DNA from: Tetragonia tetragonoides
Lineage: Eukaryota > Streptophyta > Magnoliopsida > Caryophyllales > Aizoaceae
Reading direction: 5' to 3'
DNA length: 64,000 nt
NCBI GenBank assembly: GCA_038025085.1
Contig: CM076144.1
Coordinates: 46,230,001 to 46,294,000 of the forward strand
Shown piece after piece: positions 33,099 through 43,616 of this stretch. The number at the start of each line of letters is the position of its first letter. The first letter of the stretch is position 1. Both the position numbers and the translations under genes were made by a program. Below the pieces are notes generated by a model that saw only the letters and a list, made by a program, of their open reading frames with translations, ran no database searches and was not told the DNA's origin.

Positions 33099-33471
33099 CT
33101 ATATTAATGTATTCTGTTTTGAGCATGCACCAAAAGCATCGTTCAACAATTCTCCTATGTCACCTTGGCCTGCTACACTCGCGTCATTATTTAGAGGACC
33201 TTCTTTAGCATTTGTTTGTTGACTTGAGAGGTTTTCAAGGAGATCTTTTGGACCATGAAAAATCCAGTCTTTATAATCTTTGAAAAAACCTTTGTGCAAA
33301 AGGTGTTGCTCAAACGTACTTATAGGAAAGATTTTTTTCCTACCAAATTTACATTTTACACAACACAATTGACCCAACTTTGCTTCCGGCACTAGCAAAT
33401 TCAATAAATTGACCAACACCTTTTACATAAGATTGCGTACCAATCCGTTGGTCTATCCAACTCTTATCCAT
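33099..33471 (-). pseudogene. Transposase-associated domain remnant (CACTA/En-Spm type)
   Basis: On the minus strand from 33471: MDKSWIDQRIG then YVKGVGQFIEFA, a frame break near 33395, then PISTFEQHLLHKGF and DYKDWIFHGP. The MDKSWI start, spaced cysteines and WIxHG motif match the N-terminal transposase-associated domain of plant CACTA transposons and related orphan genes. Coding continues to a stop at 33099 (GELLNDAFG). No transposase core follows. Minus-strand sequence at about 34106-34200 looks like a CT-rich 5' leader ending in a good donor (CCT|GTAAGT), so a spliced short transcript is conceivable. Confidence 0.55.
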
Positions 33472-34687
33472 GTCTCAAGAAATGTAATATTTCCTGGTCA
33501 CGAAAATGATGAAAATCTTTCATTTTTACTAAAATCAAACAGAAAATAATCAAAGAAAAAGCATGAAGACTAATATATACTAGTTCAATGTTTCGGTATA
33601 AATTGCTCTAATCTGCAACTTTTATAATGAAAATGATATAATCATGAATGGAAACATGGTTTAATTTCATGAATGGAAATTGAAACAGACCCATTAGGGT
33701 TGCGGTTTTCGACCTATCACAACCCAATTTCATTTTTGGAATAAATTAGCCATTGAACATAAAGTAGTCAAAAGTAGATAATAAACGAAAGGATATGCTT
33801 GAATTGAATGCAGAATTGAGTATTATCACCACCTACAGACATGATCAACAAAAACCCAAAATGCAAAAAGATTGAAACTTTTGAGACAACTAACCAATCA
33901 CATAATCAACTAAAACCCAGAAAACTCAAAAACATAATAAACATCAAGAACATTAACTTCAGCTATAGCAAGGGTAAAGGCAGAAACTTTTATTACAAAA
34001 TCAAACATTCCAATGGCAAAAGTACCCTGTTTCTCAACTATACCCAAAACCCAAATTCGAAAACAGCGATTAAATAAGGGGGTGAGTATAAATACAGACT
34101 TACAGGTTCAGGTTGTGCGTGCTTGCTCTTTCTCTCTCTCTCTCTGACTCTCTTCGCCTCTGATGTGAATAGTTTAGTTGTGAGGAACGAACGTGTGGAC
34201 TGTGGAGTAAAAATACTTAATTTGGTTTTTTTTTTTCCTCCCTTTTCCTTTTTCTCTATTTAATAAGCGCTAAACCGAGACAATTCCTGAAAATTAGGCC
34301 TCTCAATTCTAATTTTTACTACCTCTGCAGTTAAACGTCGTAATATATGATTCAACCAGGTGAAACCTTCAGGTCACCCTTATTTTATCTACGTGTAAAA
34401 GCGTGGCAAATCTCCATCTTCCCCCCTCAAAGTTGACGATGTGTAAAGCGTGGGAAAAAAGTGTCCTCTATTAGAGATTTTGTTATAGTGGCAAAATTGA
34501 TATTTTAAGTAAACAAAACTTGTGTTCTAGTAAACAAAATTGAGTTTTAACTATGACTACCGACTCACCGTGGACTTTTAAGTAAATAAGATTCTTTGTC
34601 TGTTCAGTAGACTTGTAACATATTGATATGACCAAAAAATTGAACCTGTTAAACTCGATGTCATTTTGCTGTACCTGCAAATTTCTC
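33472..34687. other. Spacer with possible minus-strand leader exon
   Basis: Mostly AT-rich. A (TC)n stretch sits at 34127-34146, within the putative leader of the minus-strand remnant described at 33099-33471. No BAHD exon 1 or 2 for copy 4 is found here. Confidence 0.45.
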
Positions 34688-35392
34688 ACGACAATAACTA
34701 CAAGCAAGCAAACCACAACATGGTCCTAGGATCCTTCTATTTCAGACCGAAAGAGATAAAAGCAATTCGCAGTCATCTACCAGCGGACCTCCAACGCTCT
34801 TGCTCTACTTATGATAGATCTACTATGTGCTTGCGTATGGAGATGCCGAACACTCGCTCTTCGAGTTAATCCTGAGGATACAGGTAACACTCTCCTATTC
34901 AATTAACGTGAGGCGTATAATGTCGCTGCCTACGGAAATGCAATGGCTTACCCAGTCGTAACCACAAAAACCAAGCACTTGTGCGAAAATTGGTTGGCAT
35001 ATGGCTTAGAGTTAGTGAAGGAAGCAAAAGCGAGAGTGAAAGACGTGGATGTCCAATCGGTAATGGATCTTATGGTAGTCAAGGGAAAACCAAACCAAAA
35101 CGAGTTTATGAATTGGATCTCGGTTGACTTAACACGGCTATGGCTTAACAATCTGAATTTTGGATGGGAAACTCCGTTTTATAGTGGTACTGTGAGGACG
35201 CCTGATCATGTGGTGAGCCTATTCACAAGTTTTACGAATAGTAGAGGTGAAGAGATGATAATTGTGCCACTACGTTTACCAATACAAGCCATGTTAATAA
35301 GGTTTCGAGAGGAGTTGGCAAGGGTGGTTTATAGCGATGCATTTCATAGCTGGGATGTTTTACAGCCAGTTTTCCTGAGATCAATGCTGTAG
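34688..35392 (+). pseudogene. BAHD acyltransferase copy 4, last exon only
   Basis: Matches exon 3 of copies 2 and 3 from NHNMVLGSFYFRPKEI to the C-terminal LQPVFLRSML. Damage: a 4-nt insertion (AGAT) after TATGAT near 34817 shifts the frame; the region encoding EDT..NVRRIMSLP contains further indels, and about 10 nt are missing just before YGNAMAYP. The rest is open from 34943 to the stop. The DFGWG position reads NFGWE. There are no upstream exons and no acceptor AG at the expected place. Clearly a dead partial duplicate. Confidence 0.9.
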
Positions 35393-35726
35393 GTTGCTGA
35401 ATAGATAACCATGCTTAATTGGATGAAAAAGTGAAGAACATCGATCAGTATGTTGAAATGCCATCCAAATAATGAAGATAGACTATGTCTACTCATCTTC
35501 TTGCCCATTAATCATAGTTGTTGGACCCTGTTTTTGGTCCTTGTAGCCATTGGTATATGCCATTCCGGATGTGAAAGGAACTTTTTCAATTCCGAACTAT
35601 CATTATCATTATTCTTCAACTGTGCGGAAAAATATAGTCTTACAAGTATGAAAGAAGGTTTTCAATACGCAAAAGAATGTAATAAACATACAATATTCCC
35701 CCAACAAAGATCTGAGATCGAAAAAC
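35393..35726. other. 3' flank shared with BAHD copy 3
   Basis: Just after the stop, GTTGGACCCTGTTTTTGGTC (35520-35539) parallels GTTGGACTCTGTTTTTCGTC downstream of copy 3 (32448-32467), so the duplication unit extended into the 3' flank. No gene seen. Confidence 0.5.
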
Positions 35727-38700
35727 TCAGCTCTCAGCTATTGGGAAGGCAGAACCAATCTTATTTGCCAGATGATAGCACTTGATATTAACTGGGTACG
35801 GACCAATCTGGATGTGGTTGTCATCCCTGCCAGCATAGAAACACAGTGTATAGAGGGCTAATTCAAACTCCGGGCTTACTCCTACGAACATGCTTGAGAG
35901 ATTTTTCAGGACTCCATTCCACTCAAACTGAACAGTAAGTAACTGTGTTTCAGAATCAGGCTGCAGAGCATATAAATTGAACATCAGAATTGTTAGCAGA
36001 GAAAAAACTAGAGAAAAAAAGGAAGTTAGTAAATTTGTCTTCTTTTTTATTTATTAATTTAGCCCTGAGATTAAGAGAGGAAAATGAAAGATAGTCTAGT
36101 TTCAGATTACTTACGAATTCCCCATGTCTGCGAGGCAAGATGTAACCTTGATAGTCAACATTAGCCTTTGCTTCTTCAAGGTAAAACTGGAAAAAGGAAA
36201 TGCAAGCATGTTATTGAAAAGTTCAAAGATAAACCTCAGAGAGTTCTATAGAAGACACATGCATAGGCAGCAGCAAAATCTCAAAGTTGAAGCTTGTATA
36301 TTAATCATTACAGATCCTGGTACTGTCATGCGCTGAATTTGTATTACGAGGGACAAACAAACGAGACTTGACATGCAACTTCAGAAGCACCACTTCTGAA
36401 TTTAAAACTCAACGGCTAACGAATTTCAAACTAGGCACGTACCTGAAGCCAATTGTGAAAGCCTGAGACTTCTTGTTCTCCACGACTCTTGATTTCTCCA
36501 ACAAAAACATGCTCAAAAGAAGAAGAGGAGCCAGAAGTACCACCTCGACCATAAAGAGTGAACCAGAGGTCTGTCAACATTTCCTTAAATTCCTGGTAAT
36601 TCCCTCTGAAACTTCCATTGCAGGAAAGATAATTGTGGAGATACTTGATTGGAGCAGTTCTACTAATCTCTTCTATGAATGCAGCTTGTTCTTGTCTTTC
36701 CTCTGCCGTCACAGTTTCTTTACATCCTTGATGAGGGTTGTAATTGTCTAGGAGGGCACAGAAACGAGAAAATGTAGGCCTTCTGAGAACATCTTCATTT
36801 ACCCATCTAAAGAAATTTGCTGCTGCCATATCTTGCCTGTCATAGACCCTCTTGCCCTCACCAACATCAATTTCATAGTCCTTTCCAGGTATCAAGCGGT
36901 TGGAATCTAGTTCCCAAAGTTTTGCACAAGCTTTTTTGTAGTCATTAAGCTCTTCCTCAGATGGCTCCATTCCAGTAGAAGACTTGGCTTCCTCAGAGTA
37001 GTCTTGCTCACTGGCAGGACTTTTGTACGAATCCCAATGCTCCATACGTATCTGCTAAGTGAGAAATGTAGTTACACAAAAAAGAGAAAAAAAAGTAAGC
37101 TACATGATTATCTGCTAAGTGAGCATTGTAGTTACACAATAAAGGAAAAGAAATGTTTCATGTTAAGGAAGCTACATGATTCCAGAATCTCATCTGGGAG
37201 AGATATATACACCAAGAGGATTTATGTAACTGGAAGTGACAATTAAGGTACTCTCCGTGAGACCTCAGACCTTAGTGCTAGAGAACAACAAAACAAAATT
37301 CGCCATTTCCATTCTAGGTTTATTTCATAGGCTTATCCTCCACCAAAAGAGGGAGTAATAACTCCAACTCCCTCCTGCACACACCAAGAGAAAAAGGATA
37401 TAGAAGGCAAAGATAAGGAACAGGTAAATTCTTTCTTTGGTTCAGCCCAGACACTAAAGCTAAAGCAAAGCATACAGTACAATATGTCATCCAGAGGACT
37501 ATGTTCCCTAGTAATCGAGCAAGATTGCAGTTCGAACATGTCCTTCACTACACAGTTTGTATTTTTACTATGTAGGAACTCAGAACTTCAAATTTTAATA
37601 ATTTTGCTCTAGTGTTCGAACAACCTCATTTCATCGCGCTGATTAGTTTGCTCTTGTCGAAAATATACCACTAGGAGAATTTTACATTCTTAAACTAATT
37701 GAGGGCTTATAGCTTATCCCTTTGAAAAATCTAGTTCTTTTTTTTTCCTGGATAGAAAAGTCACTGAAATTAAGCATTTGGCAGATAAGAAGCAATTCGT
37801 CTTTGTCATAAGAAATCAAATTCTGGTTTAAATCAAAGTGAAAGTAAACATTGTATCATTGTAAGAGACTTTTCCACAAGAAACCAAAATGTAGCTTATA
37901 CCTTCTGTGGCCGCTTCTTCTTGTGGGCAGTTTCCCAACCATCAGTGTTTTCCTCCGATTCTTCCTGTGAACACATCAGGAAATAATAGTTTGAAATCGT
38001 AAATGGAGTCTGCCAATAGTGATACAATGGAGCAACTGGATACAACTAACCTTTTGGTTTTGGTTATAATTATGCCTCTTGCGATCTTCATCCTGTTGGT
38101 AAACCCCATGCATAGGCTGGTTCTACATGAGATTGAACATACATGAAAGTTCAGCAGAATAGCACTAAAGCATCTAAGCACATTGGTCAGAAGAACACTC
38201 AAAAGTTTTGATACAAATGGTGAAACATATGTACCACATGCCCGAGTAACAGCAAATTGGGATGAAAGAAGAAAAAGGGTTGTCATTGACAATTGTACTC
38301 CATTAATCTGTTTAGTAAATTCTAATCTAGTAGAATGGGACAATCAACCCATTAATCAGTAATTCAATATTTGAATGTTGATTAAATTTCCAGATTCAAC
38401 CATACTTGAGCCAATCACACAGATGCCCAGATTACAGGATACCCTGATCCAATTATGTTTTTTTTTTGTTTTTTTATTCAGAATTTATATCAACAGAAGC
38501 TAACTACCAATACAATTAAGAGCTTTGGATAAAACGGTACTATGATTTTTTTTTTTTTTTTTTTTTGGGAGCATCATACTGGCCCCAGGATCAAGATCGC
38601 CAACAAGAGAGAGAAAATACCTGATGTGGCTGAGAAGAAGGGCCATCTCCATACCCCTATCCAACCAAAGACAAGAAAACCCAAAAAAGTAAGGGGAATT

Positions 38701-39166
38701 AAAAAAGTAAAAAAAAATTGATTTTGTAGAATCAAATTGTGCTTAGCTTTGGGGCAATCAAAATTCCAATTTTTTTAATTTCATTAAATTTTAAATTTAG
38801 TTCTACCAAGTACTAACCACTCTGTTGGGATGAGAATGAGTTTGACTCTGAATTCTTTGATGATCGTTTGAATTTTGCTCTACTTGATCATCGTTATCTT
38901 GCTCACCAGATACCACCTGCCCAATTTATTATATAATCCGATCAAACATTGAAGATCTTCTAAAATGTACTAGTATAATTAAAGAAAACATTTTTGGGCC
39001 TTGACAGCAAATTTTAATTTAGGGTATGATAAAAGGGCTAATTAACCTGTGCCCAGGAGGATCTAGAGCGTTCTTCAACTGAATCAGAATTATGGTTGCG
39101 ATGATCATCGTCATTGTCATTGTGACCAATTGCCACGTCGATCAAACCCTTGATTAAACCCTCCAT
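35727..39166 (-). CDS. EndoU-family (XendoU-like) poly(U)-specific endoribonuclease
   Basis: EndoU enzymes cut RNA at uridylates, leaving 2',3'-cyclic phosphate ends. Eight exons join in frame: 39166-39047, 38916-38818, 38656-38621, 38122-38051, 37964-37902, 37051-36443, 36186-36115 and 35960-35727, all with GT..AG borders and lengths divisible by three; the total is about 434 residues. The first five exons encode a hydrophilic, Asp/Asn/His/Gln-rich N-terminus ending in a basic KKKRPQK (possible nuclear signal). The large sixth exon starts the EndoU domain (ACAKLWELD, GKDYEID, FFRWVNEDV) and carries both catalytic-histidine motifs, FEHVFVGEIK and GFHNWLQ. Exons 7-8 give FYLEEAKANVDYQGYI, FEWNGVLKN and SPEFELALYTL. 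I did not assign the catalytic lysine. No lesion is visible; this is the only host gene here that reads through cleanly. Confidence 0.92.
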
Positions 39167-39463
39167 TGTTTTGCTATTTTCTCTCTCTTCTTTGAGCTCT
39201 GCTCTACTCTATCAGTAGCGATAATTTAGGAGAGAGAAAAGAAAGCCAAGTCAGATTTTTTTTGCACCAATAGTTAGGACTCTTTAGGACTAGTTGAATA
39301 AAGTTGTAAGAAGAAGAAGAAGAAATGGATGGCAGGTAATGCAGTTTGCTTTAGCAATAATTTATTGAATTAAATGATAGGGAGATGGAAAGAAATTTCA
39401 TTTTGCCGACGTAAATGGATCCAACATGTGCTGGACGGTCATAGGTTCGTGGTGGGATCAGCT
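39167..39463 (-). promoter_or_regulatory. Upstream region of the EndoU gene
   Basis: Contains CT/GA-rich leader-like sequence just before the ATG (GAGAGAAAATAGC on the minus strand) and AAGAAGAAGAAG at about 39310-39322. No clear TATA box assigned. Confidence 0.35.
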
Positions 39464-39596
39464 GGTCTTGTGTGGATTTAGACCACAGTGGACTAAAGGA
39501 TAAATCAATGATATAGTCCAAATTTTTTAGGAATATGAGAGATATTTTTTTAAAAAAATTGATCTGATCCACCGTGAACAGTCCACACAAGATATT
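39464..39596. mobile_element. Small MITE with TCTTGTGTGGA ends
   Basis: About 133 bp. The left end TCTTGTGTGGATTTAGACCA is an inverted partner of the right end (TCTTGTGTGGACTGTTCACG on the other strand). Similar end sequences occur at about 2699 and 19045-19090. Target duplication unclear. Confidence 0.6.
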
Positions 39597-39598
39597 GT

Positions 39599-40659
39599 AT
39601 GGTGGGATATAGTCGGGAACTTCAACTTTGTTGGAACAGAGTCCAGCTAGCTCTCCATGATCGAGTTCTCACCAACGCTCATAGGGTGTCACGGCATATA
39701 GCAGATGATCCAAGGTGCACACGCTGTGGGGCAGACGAAGAGACTTTGGATCATGTTCTCAGGAAATGTCCCTTTTCGTATATTATATGGAATAGACTGG
39801 GCACTTGCGCACCTAATTCGAAATTCTGGACAACAAATTTCAATGAGTGGATCGTTGATAATCTGTCAACAACTGACCCTGATCATGATGAAGAAGGACC
39901 ACTCAAGTTTGCAGTCACAGTTTGGTGGCTATGGAAATGGAGGAACGCTGAAGTGTTCGGAAAAGATGAAGAAACTCCCTACTACCCTGAACTGTTCCTA
40001 GCGTGCAAGTTCAAGGAAATGAAAGATGCAATGAACCGAGACACACAAATGGGGCAGAATACAGAGGTGAGAACTACTGAAATACTAGTCAGGTGGGAAG
40101 CTCCATTAGAGGGTTGGTGGATGTTGAACACAGATGGGTCATCTAGAGGAAACCCCGGGATCGCTGGTGGTGGAGGTATCATAAGAAATCATAATGGCCA
40201 GTTCATTCGAGCGTTTGCTGAGCAACTGGGAAGATGCACAGTCACGAGATCCGAGATTCTTGCCCTATTTCGAGGTCTCAGAATGGCGAAGGAGTTGGGT
40301 ATAAGCAAACTTCTAGTGAAGGTGGACTCTCAAGTGGATCTTCAAATGATGGAAGGGGACACGGAGCGAAATGGGCCTGCTACATTTATTGTAAGGAAGT
40401 GCAGAGAAATGATTCGTGAGACAGATTGGGACGTGAACATAGAGCATTGTTACAGGGAAGCGAATAAAGCTGCGGATTGGTTTGCAAACCATGGCTGTGA
40501 GCAAGAAGAGAGTGTTATTTACTTTCATTCCCCCCCCCCCTCACCCTTGCTTAGTTCTATTTTGCATGATGACGTAATAGGTGTGGCATGGCCACGTAGT
40601 GTTAGAGCTACTTAACTTCGGGGCTTGCCCTTCACTTGCATCAAAAAAAAAAAAAAAAA
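39599..40659 (+). mobile_element. 5'-truncated LINE with intact zinc-finger and RNase H region
   Basis: A single open frame of about 338 codons (stop before 40616) followed by a short 3' UTR and an 18-nt A-run at about 40642-40659. It encodes the zf-RVT region (LALHDRVLTNAHR, CTRCGADEETLDHVLRKCP, VWWLWKWRN) and a plant-LINE RNase H with TDGSSRGNPG, the RSEILAL glutamate, KVDSQ and EANKAADW. The endonuclease and reverse transcriptase are lost by 5' truncation, so it cannot move. Because the frame is undamaged, the insertion should be rather recent. No target duplication identified. Confidence 0.88.
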
Positions 40660-40664
40660 ACATT

Positions 40665-40712
40665 CAACCCTGTGTGGGTGAGCAGAACACCCACATACTG
40701 TGGGCTCCATCG
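40665..40712 (+). repeat. Short palindromic module P, copy 2
   Basis: CCCTGTGTGGGTGAGCAG then AACACCCACATACTGTGGG. Directly follows the LINE poly(A). Confidence 0.55.
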
Positions 40713-40799
40713 TATTTCACTTACCGTACCTGTATTCATACCAAATGGGATACACATTCATACGTTTAGAAAAGAGGCAATAAAATACCTGCCAAAAAA

Positions 40800-41099
40800 A
40801 AAAAATAAATCCACAAACCCTTATTCTTCTCTCTCTTCTCCCCAATCTCCTTTCCCTTCTCGTACTGCCCTTCAATGGCAGCATAATTGGGATTTAACAA
40901 GACAATCACTTTCTTGAATTGCGAATTTGTGTGGATAATTGCTAGAGAAATGCTGAACTGAAGGTGCAAACTCAATTATTTTCCTAGAGAAAAAAGTGAT
41001 GAAAACTGAAGATGATTAAATCCATCTTCAATCAAATCCAAACCGCCGGTTCGCCGCAGATCTTTTCTCGGTGACGCCGCCGCTAAGGACGGTTGTGAC
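40800..41099 (+). other. Possible orphan 5' exon with splice donor
   Basis: CT-rich leader-like sequence (TTCTTCTCTCTCTTCTCCCC) followed by a short ATG frame (MIKSIFNQIQ, 41013) ending in TGA, then GC-rich GACGCCGCCGCTAAGGACGG and a good donor ACT|GTGAGT at 41100. The next 1.5 kb are T-rich like a plant intron. No downstream coding exon was found before the repeats at 42.7 kb. It may be the detached first exon of a gene. Confidence 0.3.
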
Positions 41100-42755
41100 T
41101 GTGAGTTGTTTGATTGTTTTGCATTTTTGTTTTTCTTTCGTTTGTTTGAATTGCTTTATTTTTGGTTTAATCTTTTGTAATTCAGATTGTTATTGTTATT
41201 GTTCAATTGAGAATGTTTTTTTTTTCCTTCTTGATTTGTAGGTATTATTTTTGTGAGTGTATTTTTTTTAGGGTTTAGGTTTTGCGCCAATTGTGTTGTT
41301 TTGATACTTAATTGATGATTTGTTTTTTGGGGTTTATAATGTTAAATGTTGTGAAAAGAAGTCTAGTTTTGTGGTTTGTTTTTATTTAATCCTAATATTG
41401 TTATGCATAATTGCCCCAAATCTATGTCAAAGTTGGTTCCTTTTTATTGCATTTCTTAAAACCTTTTTCGGATTTGGTTGAGTTTGTTGATGAAACATTT
41501 ATTCTATTAATTTTTATATTGTTGTAACTTTTTTGGGTCCATAGTATTGTATTTGTTGAGGTTTTTTAATTTTATTTTAATGGATTTATAGATGGTGTTG
41601 TTTGGACATGGGTTTGTTAATTTGGGTGCCTACTGCATGTGAGCTCTTCAATTGCTAGTTCGGGGATTGTTATGTTGTTTCTCATCTGATTGAAAATATG
41701 ACCAACTTTGGGATTACAGTGCTTATGTTGTATGACTGTCCACAATAGAAAGGTTGTTTAAATCAAGGTGCTTCTGCTGACTGTTATTATTGCAAGCCTG
41801 AATCAACATAGTGAAACTGTGTAGAATATCAATAGTCTACTATCGATTCCGGAATTCCTTTGTTCATGAATACAATGTACAATTGTGGTTTTATATGGCA
41901 TTGGTCTGTGCTTGTTCTTTCGACTTGCATTGCCTATGATACTACCATAATTCCGAATAGTTTGGTTCTTATGTCTGTTACTCTTACTTTGAGTTAGATT
42001 CTAAGTTTGTTCTTATGTAGCCCCCCCCTCCTCCCCCATTAAAACTCCTTCAAATCGGTTTATTAGACGATATCTGGTAGGGGTTTATGTGGCATAGGCA
42101 TAGTTCAAATTAATTAATCATTCGGTCTTCAAGTAAACTTTAAGGCCTTTTACTCTTGATTTTGATGTGAGATTTTCTTTCTCTATCTTGTGTTGTCATT
42201 GTGTGGTTAATTAGAATTTGAATTCCTTCTTGTAATTGAATGTGCTTGACGCTAAGACATTGCATGTTTACTATGGTTTGTCAGTTTATTTGGTGACAAA
42301 ATTGGCAAAAGGAGAGTTTAAATTACTTGAAGCCATGACAGTGAAAAAAATAGGAAACTAAAGTTTTTGAAGATTTGCTACCTCTTGGACCTTGGTTCTT
42401 CTGTGTATAGTAAGCCACTTGATAAGTTTTTCATTTTGTAAATTAGCTTCATGTATAGACTTGGCTTTTCATTTTCTAAGGGGATCCATGGGGATTTAGC
42501 TCTTGTTTAGAATTTTATTCCAGTAGTTTGCAAATATCTAGAGCCTGCAGACATTGCATCTTATTCAGAACCCTGACTTCAGTTCAATTGGGTATAGGTC
42601 TTGATTTTCTTTCTTGCTTGGTCTTGCGAATTGAATATAATTGGGTGCAACTAGCTCTTCTTAAAGAAGTGGGTTTTGATGAGTTTGGAGAAGGAAGATA
42701 GTAGCTTATTTTGTAAAAAAGATCGGATACAAAATGCATATGAAGTTGGCCTTTA
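41100..42755 (+). other. Intron-like T-rich stretch
   Basis: Long T-rich sequence with no coding frame or repeat ends recognised. It may be the intron after the orphan exon. Confidence 0.35.
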
Positions 42756-43616
42756 AACGCTAGCCCAGAGATTCACCTAAACTCGTGGGGAACGGGTGTA
42801 TCGCTTATCCCGCATGACCACATATATCTCTCCACGATGATCATCACTGATCAATTCCTAGCCCACCTCAAATAGAAGTAAGCACAATATTCCAGATCTA
42901 AACTTCATACAAACTTATGGATAAAAAAAAATGTAAATAGAAACAATGTTAAAAGTAATGGACATTAAATGAAAAAAGTAAATATGTACTGATTTCATAA
43001 TATTTATACAGTTATAGACAAAATCATACATTGATTAGTAATATTCATACCATTATGTGAAGAAAAAAAACGAAATGCTTCCGAAATATACCAACTTTAT
43101 ACACACACTTCGCACGAACTATAATTTTCTAATAAATATAACTATGTAACTTAAAAAAAAAAACTAAATGCTTGGCATAGAAATATAAATATTATAAACC
43201 TATCCAAATCTAACCCCCAATCCTAAACATGAACCCGCTAACCCCTAACATGGCAAACCCAAACCCCCTAAACCCTAACACACCAAACTCTAAACACAAA
43301 CCCCCCCAACCCTTTAAACCCTAAACCCTAGCTCATAGATTCACATAAACTCGTGAAGAATGGTGTAACACGTGTCCTTGCACGACAACATCTCTACCAC
43401 GATGACCGTCACCTATCAATTCCTAGCCTACCTCAAATAGAAGTAAGCACAATATTCTAGATTTAAAATTCATCATACAAAAATATATAAATAAAAACAA
43501 TGTTAAAATTAACCGACATTAAATGAAAAAAAGTAAATATTTACTGATTTCATAATATTTATACCGTTATAGACAAAAATATATATTGATTGGTAATATT
43601 TATACCATTATGTGAA
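42756..43616 (+). repeat. Diverged tandem duplication (two units of about 300 bp)
   Basis: Unit 1 (about 42762-43063) and unit 2 (about 43328-43616) are about 566 bp apart and alignable throughout: AGATTCACCTAAACTCGTG / AGATTCACATAAACTCGTG, TATCAATTCCTAGCCTACC-like, ATAGAAGTAAGCACAATATT, and ACTGATTTCATAATATTTAT. AT-rich and non-coding. A telomere-like stretch separates the units. Confidence 0.75.
43196..43331 (+). repeat. Degenerate interstitial telomere-like repeats
   Basis: Many variants of the plant telomere word CCCTAAA, including CTAAACCCTAA and TAAACCCTAAACCCTAG, with C-rich variants between. About 135 bp, imperfect. Confidence 0.6.

Noticed and set aside
33841..34077. A 78-codon Lys/Asn-rich open frame
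   Set aside because: Low-complexity AT-rich sequence lying in the presumed intron of the minus-strand remnant; no domain.
35565..35620. Short peptide HSGCERNFF resembling the C-terminal hAT dimerisation motif
   Set aside because: Only about ten residues match and nothing around it supports a transposase.
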